Source: a virus. From it: a DNA stretch of 25,990 nt. Below, one piece after another: positions 1 through 9,210 of the stretch. Below the pieces are notes generated by a model that worked only from the letters and a program-made list of their open reading frames with translations, searched no databases and was not told the DNA's origin. The position numbers were made by a program, and so were the translations under genes. Position 1 is the stretch's first letter. Each line of letters begins with the position of its first letter. The DNA is taken from positions 1 to 25,990 of IMG/VR virus record IMGVR_UViG_3300040815_000399. The stretch is one strand, 5' to 3'.

Positions 1-1495
1 CTATGCCTGTTGAGGTGGCGGTTAGTATATCGCCTGTACCATTTAAATGTATCCTGTAACTACCATCAGAAACAGCTCTGTTATACCAAGGCTGATTAGA
101 ACCTTGCTTTATACCAAACTGGTAATCAGAGCCTGTTAGATTTAATCGTTCATCAGAAGCATCCCAAAAGAACTTAGCTGTAGTTCCTGTGTCTTCGTAG
201 AAGGAGATGTCTCCGCCTGTACCTATTTCGAAACGCTTTGTTGCTGGGTTGGTTGTGTCACCAGTGTTTCCATAAATCCTAAAGTTTGTTTCATTATCAA
301 TAGACCAAGACGCATCTGTTCTTGTTAAAGCAAAACTAGCTACATTGCTATTATCAGAGCCGTCAATATGGAGAAGTCCATCTACTTCAACAGAATCAGC
401 AGTTACTGTACCTGTTACGTCTATGCCTGTTGAGGTTGTGGCTAGTTTTGGTGAACCATCATAAAAAATAGTAACCGCACCACCATCAATAGCTGTTAAA
501 TAATCATCTTCAGTTGCGTATGCTTCTAAAAGCAGATTGTTAGCTCTTATTTTTAAGTCACCACTTCCAGTATCTGTAATAACACTATTTGAACCAGTAT
601 GATAAATTTGCAAATCATTACCTGTACCAAACTGAGCCTTTACGCTGTCTGGGAAGGTTGTGCCGTTGGCATCTAAATAGTCTTCTATCTTGGTGTTTAA
701 GGAGGCTGTTGTTGCCTGGTTAGATGCGTTACCTATAAATATGTTGCCATCATTAAGGTTTGGTACGGCATTTGTTCTCCCCGCACCACCTACCTTGATA
801 GATCCTGCTGAGGCATGAACTCTTTGAACTTTACCTATGTTTTGGATTAAAGAAGACTCACCAGCGGGGGGAGAGTTTGTTAGTCCACCAGGAGTAGTTG
901 AAACATATAAAGTGTCCCCTAAAGAAAACCCAGGAGTATCAGTATCAACTCCAGAAATAGTACCAAAAGTTACAACTTCTGTAGATCCATTGGCTGAGGC
1001 GGCTGTTAATACCAAGCCAAAAGCGGGCATTTTATTTGCATCATCTGCATCTGCCAAAGAAACTACTGGGGTATTGCCAGAGATACCTGACACATAAACC
1101 GCGTCACCCTTAGAAACAGCTTCGCCTGCCTGAGCTTTAAATATGACTGCACCACGAAGATCTCCGATAAATTCATCGGCAGTAACTTCACCTGCGTCTA
1201 CTTGTGGAAAAAGTTCAAGAATAGCAGCAGTAAGCCTTAGCTCAGCTACGGTACCGGTAGAAAAAGAAGTTGCGCTGGTGTTATCTTGAGCCCTAGTTAC
1301 TGTTAGGGTATTTGAAGATACAGCTGTGACCTCAACAATTTCAATGTTGGTTCCATCGTCGAAGGTGCAAAAAAATGTATCACTACCAGTTAGCGTCGGG
1401 AAAACGCTTCCGTCCGCAACCGTAATAGATGTGGCCGAGGACGTTATGCCGGATGCAAGTGTTGTTTTTGCATTGTTCTTAAAAACAACTGCCAC
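1..1495 (-). CDS. Tail fibre protein, 3' end outside window
   Basis: The reading frame is open from a GTG at 1495 to the left edge (498 codons seen, no stop). The start is chosen because an AAGGAG ribosome site lies six bases upstream and the frame opens there. The N-terminal 95 residues (ITVADGSVFP, ITVAD...VEVTAV, TVTRAQ, AELRLTAA) look like the attachment domain shared by many phage tail fibres. A middle beta-rich region follows (KGDAVYVSG, FGLVLTAA, GDTLYVSTTPGG). From about residue 260 there are fibre-shaft motifs (LQIYHTGSNS, TDTGSGDL, KLATTSTGIDVTG) typical of marine phage receptor-binding fibres. The shaft motif TSTGID recurs at the cut end, so the protein is repetitive. It should sit at the virion tail and contact the host surface. 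The receptor cannot be inferred. The start could be another GTG/ATG, but the RBS supports this one. Confidence 0.8.
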   Translation of the reverse strand, partial: MAVVFKNNAKTTLASGITSSATSITVADGSVFPTLTGSDTFFCTFDDGTNIEIVEVTAVSSNTLTVTRAQDNTSATSFSTGTVAELRLTAAILELFPQVDAGEVTADEFIGDLRGAVIFKAQAGEAVSKGDAVYVSGISGNTPVVSLADADDANKMPAFGLVLTAASANGSTEVVTFGTISGVDTDTPGFSLGDTLYVSTTPGGLTNSPPAGESSLIQNIGKVQRVHASAGSIKVGGAGRTNAVPNLNDGNIFIGNASNQATTASLNTKIEDYLDANGTTFPDSVKAQFGTGNDLQIYHTGSNSVITDTGSGDLKIRANNLLLEAYATEDDYLTAIDGGAVTIFYDGSPKLATTSTGIDVTGTVTADSVEVDGLLHIDGSDNSNVASFALTRTDASWSIDNETNFRIYGNTGDTTNPATKRFEIGTGGDISFYEDTGTTAKFFWDASDERLNLTGSDYQFGIKQGSNQPWYNRAVSDGSYRIHLNGTGDILTATSTGI

Positions 1496-1512
1496 AGCTT
1501 ACTCCTTAAAAA

Positions 1513-1938
1513 TTAAGAAACTGTTACAGTCCAGGTAATTGTCATTGAGTCAGACGCACCTTTGTTTACAACTGAAAATACTGTTCTACATAACATAGTT
1601 CCGCTAGAAGCTGCATTTAATATACCCGCTTCTGTAATAGCACCCGTTCCTGTACCTGCGCCAAATGTAGCAACATAAGTAACATCCGCTCCGCTAACAG
1701 TAGTAGAAGTTAAAGCAACCCTAGCTGCCTCACTTCCCAATGCAGAATCACTTGCTGCGGCTGCAGTACTACCTGTACCAATAGCCATACGTGACATAGC
1801 AGTAGCAGTAGCATCTTTCATTCTACTAGCTACATATTCTTTGCCATCCGTAACAACAAGGTTATCTACTTCTTTGACTGTTTCGCCATTTATAGCGATT
1901 GCTAACTTACCTTTTAAAGTTAAACCGTCTTTTATCAT
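1513..1938 (-). CDS. Small beta-rich phage tail/structural protein
   Basis: A 141-residue protein between the repeat protein and the tail fibre. After a short N-terminus (LKGKLAIAINGETVKEVDNLVV) it has the run MAIGTGSTAAAASDSALGSE followed by RVALTSTT, VTYVATFGAGTGTGAITEAGI and a C-terminal strand ending TITWTVTVS. This arrangement is familiar from small structural proteins encoded near tail fibre genes in many phages and prophages. Their exact position in the virion is generally not known. It has no signal peptide, membrane segment or catalytic motif. Its ATG is preceded by AGGAGA, and it sits 8 bases after the upstream gene and 17 bases before the fibre start, consistent with co-transcription in the tail operon. 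The role as a virion or tail-assembly component is inferred from family resemblance and position. Confidence 0.65.
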   Translation of the reverse strand: MIKDGLTLKGKLAIAINGETVKEVDNLVVTDGKEYVASRMKDATATAMSRMAIGTGSTAAAASDSALGSEAARVALTSTTVSGADVTYVATFGAGTGTGAITEAGILNAASSGTMLCRTVFSVVNKGASDSMTITWTVTVS

Positions 1939-1946
1939 AGTTTCTC

Positions 1947-3167
1947 CTAGTTTAGTGTCCCGACATTTAATCCAGCCGCGTTAATAACGCTGTGGCTTCG
2001 TACGGTAACAACATTTATAACTTCTGATATTGTAGCACTATCTGTATAAGAATTGCCAAGACTTAAAGATAATGCTTCAGAAACTGAAATACTGTCTGTT
2101 TTAGCTAAAGACGAACTTACAATAGGGGCATCTGTAAAGCTAAAAGAATCTGCAAAAGGTTTACTTGCTTCGATTGCAGGACTGTCAGACATTCCGTACG
2201 TGTCGCTTAGTATCTTACTGAATGTGTACGAATGGTCATCTGTAAAACCAAAAACGTTAGTTTTAGCTGAATCTACATCTGTTTGTAGTGGGTCATCAAC
2301 AGAAGCTATATCGTCTAAAGATACAGTATCGCTAAATGATCTAGCAAAAGTAACAACTCTAGAGAAAACTTGATCCATGCTTAAGCTGTCTGTTTTACCT
2401 AAACTTGGTGCTAAGGCAGGGCTATCCGTTAGTACTGCTTCGTTGTTCGGTACAACATTAGCAAAACTTAAAGCTTGGCTATCAGTAAATCCAAAAGAGT
2501 CTGTTTTAGTTGTTGTAGTTGTAAAACTAGGGGCAGTATCTACTAGAGTAGGGGTATCAGTAAGGCTTTTAGTAAAGCTCCAGTCGTCTGTATCAGTAAA
2601 ACCAAAAGAATCTGTCGTAGCAGTTTTATTAAGATTAAACGTAGGAGCTGCGTCACCCATACTAAAGCTATCTGTATATACAGGTTCTACGCTTAAAGCT
2701 TGGCTATCTGTAAAACTGTAAGAATCACTAAAATCACGAATAAAAGTAATTAGAGTTTGTACTACTTCACCAAAAGCAATAGAGTCAGAAACTGCTTTAC
2801 CTACCCCTAAAGCAGGTTCATCTACAAAACCATAAAAATCAGTAAGTGTTTTACCTACATCAAAGGCTGTATCCTCTAACATAGTTACACTGACAGCGTT
2901 TGGTGAATCGTTTTGTGGTATGAAATATAAGTTCTTACTATCTGCGTCTAATAAAACATCTACAGCAGATAGATTTACGTATTGTACTAAAGAGTTTAGA
3001 TTGACATATTGAACTAGCGTTTGTACTAGTTGACTGTGTACGGACGTTTTAGCGTCTGTAAAACTTAGACTTGTACGGGTTTCTTCTTGAGAAACAATGA
3101 CGCGTATCTCAGAAAAAGATACGGTCGCTTTTAGATCTACATAGCTAAGTTTTGCACGGAAGGCCAT
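1947..3167 (-). CDS. Repeat-rich tail-associated structural protein (about 18-residue Ser/Thr-Asp repeats)
   Basis: A 406-residue protein made largely of imperfect repeats of about 18 residues, with the core K-x-hydrophobic-[ST]-D-[ST]-x-x-[FM]-x-[DE] (for example TDSFGFTD, SDSYSFTD, ADSFSFTD, TDSISVSE). I count roughly 14 units from residue 100 to 390. The N-terminal 60 residues carry a looser form (LSYVDLKATVSFSE, TRTSLSFTD), followed by a direct repeat, LVQYVNLNS/LVQYVNLSA. It is acidic, free of membrane segments and rich in beta-prone Ser/Thr. This suggests an elongated fibrous virion component, but no family name can be given. Its start overlaps the stop of the BppU-like gene by one base, so the two are probably translationally coupled. 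The repeat DNA creates long phantom frames on the other strand. Confidence 0.6.
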   Translation of the reverse strand: MAFRAKLSYVDLKATVSFSEIRVIVSQEETRTSLSFTDAKTSVHSQLVQTLVQYVNLNSLVQYVNLSAVDVLLDADSKNLYFIPQNDSPNAVSVTMLEDTAFDVGKTLTDFYGFVDEPALGVGKAVSDSIAFGEVVQTLITFIRDFSDSYSFTDSQALSVEPVYTDSFSMGDAAPTFNLNKTATTDSFGFTDTDDWSFTKSLTDTPTLVDTAPSFTTTTTKTDSFGFTDSQALSFANVVPNNEAVLTDSPALAPSLGKTDSLSMDQVFSRVVTFARSFSDTVSLDDIASVDDPLQTDVDSAKTNVFGFTDDHSYTFSKILSDTYGMSDSPAIEASKPFADSFSFTDAPIVSSSLAKTDSISVSEALSLSLGNSYTDSATISEVINVVTVRSHSVINAAGLNVGTLN

Positions 3168-3541
3168 TAATCAAAATCGTCACGCACCTTAAACTTGACT
3201 AGGTCTTGTACTGTCTGTATTTGTCCGTTTGATTTAGTAAACTCTAACTCACCTTCATACGTACCAGCAGCTGTCCAAGTACCTGTAGGAAAAGTCAAAG
3301 CACATTCGCCTCCGGTAGCATCTGTAATACTAGCTGTTATTGTTTGTAATACTGTTGTCTGTCCTACTTCTCTAATTCTAAATCTTACAGTACCACTTGA
3401 TAAATCAATAGGAGCCCATGTAGCATCATTCTCTACATCTAACGTTTGTCCTGCTGCAGCTGTATTGCTATCTTTTAAAGTAAAGGTCAACTCTGGTAGT
3501 GTGTCCCCTACTACTAATTTAATTGTGTCTGAGTAAGCCAT
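3167..3541 (-). CDS. BppU-like baseplate/tail protein
   Basis: A 124-residue protein beginning MAYSDTIKLVVGDTLPELTF and continuing with TVRFRIREVGQTTVLQT, then GTWTAAGTYEGELEF and VKFKVRDDF at the end. The pattern of a polarised Ig-like beta sandwich, with LKD near the first strand, a central VRFRI strand and the closing GTYEGELEF, resembles the N-terminal domain of BppU-type baseplate upper proteins. Those proteins organise receptor-binding proteins at the phage tail tip. The length matches that single domain rather than a full BppU. It lies 8 bases downstream of the giant internal protein gene and overlaps the repeat protein by one base. A tail-tip adaptor role is therefore likely, but it is inferred from motif resemblance and gene order. 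Confidence 0.6.
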   Translation of the reverse strand: MAYSDTIKLVVGDTLPELTFTLKDSNTAAAGQTLDVENDATWAPIDLSSGTVRFRIREVGQTTVLQTITASITDATGGECALTFPTGTWTAAGTYEGELEFTKSNGQIQTVQDLVKFKVRDDFD

Positions 3542-3549
3542 AACTAATT

Positions 3550-6500
3550 TTACCTCCCTAATGCTCTAGTGTCGAGCTGTCCATATACAGGTAGCCATTT
3601 ATATCCATCAAAGTCACCAGTAGCTACATCCCATGCTTTTTCTGCACTTGGTCCTAATATAGGCACAAAGAATGGGTTTCCATATCTTTTATCTTCCATA
3701 AATAAAGGAATAGCTAAAGCAAAGGGCCCTAGCTGACCTGATCTATCTAGAACATCAAACCAATATTCCCCGCTAGACATACTTTGTGAAGCCCTATAAT
3801 TAACTCCAGGGTCATTTGGACTTATACCAGGCAAGAGCCAAGATAGTCCTATTTTAAATCTTTCTCTTAAATCCCAACCCAACATAGTCAAAGGCATCAA
3901 TAAACTTGCACCGAATAACAAAGGTGCTACGCCATCTGCTATATGCCCTGTTTCTCCTTTTCTAGCTTTACCTTCTCTAATCAAGCCGCCCATTATGTTT
4001 TTGCCATATGCATAGTAGAAAGATTTTAACTGCCAGACTAATGCAAAGTTAGGATCAGAAGCCCAAATAGGCCTTTCTGCTGCGTTAGGTCTTACTATAG
4101 ACTCATCTACAAATCTACCCATAGCTGCTGCTACTTCAGGGTGTGCATCAATATCTTGTCCTTGCGCAGCTAAAATTTGGTCAGCTGTTACGTTAAGTTC
4201 TTTTAGATATCTTTCTGAAAGCAAGTAATCTTGGTCTCCTTCATAGCCATTCTTTATTGTTTCTGCATGTTTAAGTAAAAAGTCTCTACCCATACCAGCT
4301 GCAAACTTTCTAGTAAACATAGTCCATCTTTCTAACTGCGTATACTTAAACCAACCATTAGATAATTTTCTACCCCATTGGTCTAGCATGTCCATCTCAC
4401 CTGCGTACAAAATAGTAGTAGCCGCAGCTTCAACACCGTTAGTACCTATAGATTTAGCCAGTCTTGCTCCTTCTTTTTGTCCCATAGCTTGATATAAATT
4501 CTTGCCAACAGTTTTTAAATCAGTATTTCTACTACGCAGAATAGGCCCTGCTGCGTCTGGTATAGAAGCAAAAACAGCCATACCCAAAAGGTTAAGTACA
4601 TTTAACAACAGTCCTCCACCTGTTATTTTTCTCCACATGTCATTCTTGATAGGATTTATATTACCTAACATAGCATCTATAGCTTCTTTAGCTTGAGCTC
4701 GTTCTTCTGCAGGTAATTGATTTACTAAAACATTTACCCTAGCTGCGCCTCCTCTTTTTTCGTATTCAGCACGTCTGACTGCTTTTCGTACGTATTCAAG
4801 AATTGCTATTTCAGGGGGTAGAATTAAGCCTTCGTTTAATAATGTTTCGCTATCTAAAGCTTCATATAGTTTAGCTCTATCCTTCTGCATGCCTATTTCA
4901 AAGTCGTCATTTTTTGTAGCTAAATTAGGATCTTTTTGATTTTTCTTTATTGTTTTTTCAACATTTTTTGTAGCTTCTTCTTCCGTAATGTTATTACGTT
5001 CAGCTAGTAATTTAATAAGAGTTGCACGTTTTGCATCTTTAGAAGCAATGTCTTGTATGTGTAATATACGAGGGAAGAAGTTAGGTCTTCTTTCTATATC
5101 ATACTTAGATAGCTCTAACTCATCATATATGTCGAACAAAAACTTACGTACCTGCTGTGCTTTTGGAGAGAGTTCTGCGTCCGAAAGCTTTTCATTACTA
5201 GCTTCTTTAAACACTGCTACCTCTTCTTTAGTAAAAGCTTTGTCTGTACCAGTAAGAACATTTATATTGTCATCATCTCGCAAAATACCTACAAGTCTAT
5301 TTATAAACTGGTTAGTTCTTCTATTAGCTTCATTAATAAAACCTACATCTTTTTGGTTGCCGCTTACTGTATGAAAGATATCTGCAATATCTTTACCAAC
5401 GCCGGTATCTGCGCCAAGTGTGCCTAAGAAACTGTGAGCATCATAGAATAATTTTTTAAACCATTTAGGCATTTTTCCATTTTTAATAATTCTTTGTGCC
5501 TCATCATTAATTCTTTTTACTTGTTTCTCTCCTACTTTAGGTGGGAAGACTGCATCTAACATATCTTCTATATGAGCTTTCTCCATATAAGTAGTATCAT
5601 TCTCTCTAGTGCTAGGTTCTTTAGCAGCGTCTAATACACCGTTTACATACTCAGCAAATGTTTCACTAAAAGCAAACCTATTTTGTACTACACTTATCTG
5701 AGGTCTAATACTATTCTCAAATGCTTTTATAGATTTTGCAATACGCAGTAATACAGACTCTCCTATGTTTTTAGCTTGTAAGACTTGTCCTTTATCTAAG
5801 TCAAAAAGGTAAGCACCTATTTTGTCAGAGGCCCACTCTTCCATTCCGTTTGCCTGTTGCCACTGTCCTACTTCTGGACTTTTTTCTTTGGCTTTATTAA
5901 ATTCTTTAATTAACTTTGCCCTAATTTTAGGGTTGCCTAAAGTTTTTAAAAGTTCTGTTCGTAAAAAACTATGACCTATTTCATGTCCTAACCTTTTGTA
6001 ATATAGGCCTTGTAAATCTAAATCAGGGTCTATGCCTACCTTTAAAATGATAACATCGTAGTCCCTCATTTCTATATTAATACCTTTTATGGAGTCTTTA
6101 CTTAAAACATAATCTTTACGTTCATTCAGATATTTGTTTACGTTCTCATCTCCAACATCAATGTTTTCACTTTCTCTAGTAGTAAATACTTTTATCTCTT
6201 TTGTAATGTTTAATTTATCAGTTGCAGTTTTTATCAACTGTTCAATGATTGCTTTATTAACGCCAAAACTATTTACGAAGTCTTGTGAAATAGTTACATT
6301 CTTTGGCCTAGCTCCAGGCTTCTGTTTAATCTTAGTAAACTGTTGTTTTGCCCAAGATGCTTGTTCCGCGTCCCACTGTTCATCTGCAGGCATCTCATTA
6401 AAAATAGGATCGCCTTCCTCTTCACTTATTTGTTCAGGCCCTAAATCTTGCATAGGGTCAAAAGCTCCTTCATTTAAAACTCTTTCCAAAGTTTCTAAAT

Positions 6501-9210
6501 CACTGCTATCAAACTCACCTTCTTGCTCGGTACCTATACGTTCTTGTAGCTCATCTGCTTTTTGACGTACGAGGTTTCTATTTCTAGGATCAATCCCAAA
6601 CCTATTATTAAGACGCTTTTCTGGTTTGGTTAAAGGCTTATCTTCTTGTTCTCTAGCAGCTTCAAAAAGTTGTCCTAGAGTAAAAGTCAAGTTTCCATCT
6701 TCTTCTGTATACACAACTGCTTCTGGATCAGAAAAGGTTGCGTCCGAGATATCATCGAATTTAAAAGTAAGCTTTTGGTTATCGCTTTCTAATAGACTAC
6801 CTACAAGGGTAGTAAAAGTGTCGGCAAGTTGCTGTCTGTAATTTTGGTTACTATCTATAACTCCCGTTCTACGCAATACTCTTAAGTAGTTATTTAGTAA
6901 ATTTGGCATATCTACTGCTCTAGAAGTGCCATCGTTAGAAGCTATTTGCCAGCGGCTTTGTCTTGCTCTTTTAGTATCTTTAGCTCTTCGTACGGCAGCA
7001 TCTAAATCACTTTTTATAGACTCAAATCCTTCAGCTCTTTGCATAGGGTTTGTTGCATATGGTGCTATAACGTATCCACCATCTTGTTCTTCTATTTTAT
7101 AAGTTCTTTCTGCATCAAAATACACATCAGACACTTGTACGTACCTTTGAAGAAGAAGCCTAGAATATTTATTGTCTCGTATATTTTTATCAAACTCTTC
7201 TCTAAACGCAGGGTCTACTAAAGCTCTAGCCTCGGCTACTAATTCTGGAGAAGGTTGTGTATTTTCATAGTTCTCATCCGGTGCTGACCAAGGTTTTTTA
7301 TTTTGATTTATAAAGGTTTTAGTTTCTACCTTACCAGTATCTTCGATTTTAGTAGGAACTTCTGATTCTATTGTTTCTTGGAAGTCATTTTCAAACTCTC
7401 TAAAATCAAGATTCTCTTGCATAGAATCTAAATCAGTATCTTCTATAAGATTTTCTGTAGGTGCTACAGCTTCAGACCTAGCATCTAAATGTGTTTCTCC
7501 ATCTACAAGTTCGTATGTGTACTCGGGGTTATTACCAAAAAGTTGCTTAGCTTGTTCTAAATGTGTTTGCCCGTCTTCGTTTATTGCACTAGTTTGATGG
7601 TAGTGAACAGGCACGCCGTCTTTATTTTTTACTTCTACTACATGTGTATCAGTAGCTAACCTACTACGGGGGTAACTTAAGAAACTACTTAAAGCATCAT
7701 CTAACAACTTAGTAGAAGGAGTATTTAACTCCATAATTTGTTTAAAAGATTGAATTTGTTCTGGGTCAGCAGATAACAAAATACCACCTAAACCTGTTTC
7801 AGGGTTGCCCATGTCATAGCCTTTAAGGTTAGGGTACTGTTTAAGTACCTCATCTGCGATAGTGTTCCATTGATCGTAGCTATTCACATCTATCCAAACA
7901 TTTGTCTTTTTGTTGGTTGGATCCATCATGGCGTCTATTTGAGCTTTAATATAAGAAGCAGGTTCTTTTACTACACCAGGACCGCCTTCTCCATATTTTG
8001 CTCTATACATCTGTTGTAAGGCTTCTTTTTGTTGGTTCGTTTGTAGAAGTTCGTTAGCCTTTGCAGTAATACTAGATGCTGTAGTTGCAGCTCCACCCAT
8101 ACCAAAACCACCTACTGCACCAGCAAACGCAGAGGTTGCTAAATCTAACTTAGCTTGTTGTCTAGTGTATTCATCATCTATTGCAAACTTTTGTGCTACT
8201 TCAATAGCTGTTTGTCCTGTCTCTGCTAAACCTTCTGCACCACTAGATACACCAACAGAAGTAAGCGCTTTCTTACCTATTTGAGAACTTTGCTTACCCG
8301 CTGGGGTTAATAAAGACCTACCCCCTGAATTTTTAAATACATCAGTAACTGCATCGAATACTATCTTTTCTGTACCTACTCCTATAACAGTTGCAGGCAC
8401 ACCTAAAAGACCTGCTTGTAAAGCATTAACAGGATCAGTCATACCTTGGTCTGCAAAATTACCAAAGAAAGTACCGGACATTTGCGGGTACTCTTGCGCA
8501 GCTGCACCAGCTATACCACCTCTAGTAAGTCTTCTTTTATACATTTGTGCTTGAAAGTTTTTATAGACTGCGTCCATAATCTTTTTTTGTTTGTTACTTA
8601 AGGCTTGTTTTTTAGAAGCAGCTTCTACAGCTTCTGTAACCATCTTTCTAGTTAAACCTTGTTTAGCTAATCTAGTCGTTACACCTTCGGCTGTTTTTTT
8701 AGTTATTGCAGCTCCAGTTGCGCCTACTAAAGTAGCAGGTACGGTTGCGGGAGAGGTCAAGGCTGCGATAGCGGTACCAACTAAAGCAGTACCTACAGTA
8801 GCTACAGCGGAAGGAGCTATCTCTCCTGTAAACCCAAGTGCAGCATTCATAAAATCTTCAAATGTGCCGTTCTCAAAAGCTGCTCTTTCAAATGCTGCTG
8901 CAGAGTCTACGTAAGAAGCAGCGCTACCAGCCGTTTGCGCTTGTTCAGCTTCATATATAGAGTCTCTCATCGCCTGTTCTTGACCCGTCATAGAGTCAAT
9001 CATAGCTTTGAAATAATTGGTGTTAGCCTCTATGTTTTTAACACCTTTATTAAAACCAGAAGCTATCTGTCTAGCGGGATCAAACTCATAGCCAAGTACA
9101 GGTGTGGGTGTTTCTTCGGCGTAAAGCCCAGGTACAGCAGAATCTACGTCAGGTACGTCATAAAGAGAGCTTACCAGCGATTTGACTGGATCATTGGATT
9201 GTTGCGACAT
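3550..9210 (-). CDS. Giant internal virion (ejection) protein with a zincin-like HExxH domain
   Basis: At 1886 residues this is the largest gene in the window. Long Ala/Gly-rich hydrophobic stretches lie at about residues 127-172 and 1530-1557, and a membrane-like segment at about 1753-1775. The middle is charged and alpha-helical. At residues 1076-1080 is HEIGH, a zinc metallopeptidase-type HExxH motif, followed 43 residues later by EEWASD (1124-1129), which could supply the third zinc ligand. The C-terminal 350 residues (RFVDESIVRPNAAERP, WQLKSFYYAYGKNI, ending GQLDTRALGR) resemble the end of very large marine-phage polyvalent or internal proteins. Like T7 gp16, it may travel into the cell with the DNA, cross or open the envelope, and carry an enzymatic payload. 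No lysozyme or transglycosylase motif was recognised. It overlaps the upstream 741-residue gene by 20 bases. The ejection role is inferred; the motif is seen. Confidence 0.7.
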   Translation of the reverse strand: MSQQSNDPVKSLVSSLYDVPDVDSAVPGLYAEETPTPVLGYEFDPARQIASGFNKGVKNIEANTNYFKAMIDSMTGQEQAMRDSIYEAEQAQTAGSAASYVDSAAAFERAAFENGTFEDFMNAALGFTGEIAPSAVATVGTALVGTAIAALTSPATVPATLVGATGAAITKKTAEGVTTRLAKQGLTRKMVTEAVEAASKKQALSNKQKKIMDAVYKNFQAQMYKRRLTRGGIAGAAAQEYPQMSGTFFGNFADQGMTDPVNALQAGLLGVPATVIGVGTEKIVFDAVTDVFKNSGGRSLLTPAGKQSSQIGKKALTSVGVSSGAEGLAETGQTAIEVAQKFAIDDEYTRQQAKLDLATSAFAGAVGGFGMGGAATTASSITAKANELLQTNQQKEALQQMYRAKYGEGGPGVVKEPASYIKAQIDAMMDPTNKKTNVWIDVNSYDQWNTIADEVLKQYPNLKGYDMGNPETGLGGILLSADPEQIQSFKQIMELNTPSTKLLDDALSSFLSYPRSRLATDTHVVEVKNKDGVPVHYHQTSAINEDGQTHLEQAKQLFGNNPEYTYELVDGETHLDARSEAVAPTENLIEDTDLDSMQENLDFREFENDFQETIESEVPTKIEDTGKVETKTFINQNKKPWSAPDENYENTQPSPELVAEARALVDPAFREEFDKNIRDNKYSRLLLQRYVQVSDVYFDAERTYKIEEQDGGYVIAPYATNPMQRAEGFESIKSDLDAAVRRAKDTKRARQSRWQIASNDGTSRAVDMPNLLNNYLRVLRRTGVIDSNQNYRQQLADTFTTLVGSLLESDNQKLTFKFDDISDATFSDPEAVVYTEEDGNLTFTLGQLFEAAREQEDKPLTKPEKRLNNRFGIDPRNRNLVRQKADELQERIGTEQEGEFDSSDLETLERVLNEGAFDPMQDLGPEQISEEEGDPIFNEMPADEQWDAEQASWAKQQFTKIKQKPGARPKNVTISQDFVNSFGVNKAIIEQLIKTATDKLNITKEIKVFTTRESENIDVGDENVNKYLNERKDYVLSKDSIKGINIEMRDYDVIILKVGIDPDLDLQGLYYKRLGHEIGHSFLRTELLKTLGNPKIRAKLIKEFNKAKEKSPEVGQWQQANGMEEWASDKIGAYLFDLDKGQVLQAKNIGESVLLRIAKSIKAFENSIRPQISVVQNRFAFSETFAEYVNGVLDAAKEPSTRENDTTYMEKAHIEDMLDAVFPPKVGEKQVKRINDEAQRIIKNGKMPKWFKKLFYDAHSFLGTLGADTGVGKDIADIFHTVSGNQKDVGFINEANRRTNQFINRLVGILRDDDNINVLTGTDKAFTKEEVAVFKEASNEKLSDAELSPKAQQVRKFLFDIYDELELSKYDIERRPNFFPRILHIQDIASKDAKRATLIKLLAERNNITEEEATKNVEKTIKKNQKDPNLATKNDDFEIGMQKDRAKLYEALDSETLLNEGLILPPEIAILEYVRKAVRRAEYEKRGGAARVNVLVNQLPAEERAQAKEAIDAMLGNINPIKNDMWRKITGGGLLLNVLNLLGMAVFASIPDAAGPILRSRNTDLKTVGKNLYQAMGQKEGARLAKSIGTNGVEAAATTILYAGEMDMLDQWGRKLSNGWFKYTQLERWTMFTRKFAAGMGRDFLLKHAETIKNGYEGDQDYLLSERYLKELNVTADQILAAQGQDIDAHPEVAAAMGRFVDESIVRPNAAERPIWASDPNFALVWQLKSFYYAYGKNIMGGLIREGKARKGETGHIADGVAPLLFGASLLMPLTMLGWDLRERFKIGLSWLLPGISPNDPGVNYRASQSMSSGEYWFDVLDRSGQLGPFALAIPLFMEDKRYGNPFFVPILGPSAEKAWDVATGDFDGYKWLPVYGQLDTRALGR

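Noticed and set aside
837-1538. Plus-strand frames of 86 and 70 residues at the left end
   Set aside because: They lie opposite the tail fibre frame, which is open for 498 codons with a ribosome site and recognisable fibre domains.
2053-2721. Two long plus-strand frames opposite the repeat protein
   Set aside because: The repeat DNA is low in complement stop codons, which opens shadow frames. The minus-strand gene has the coupled start, the periodic protein and correct operon context.
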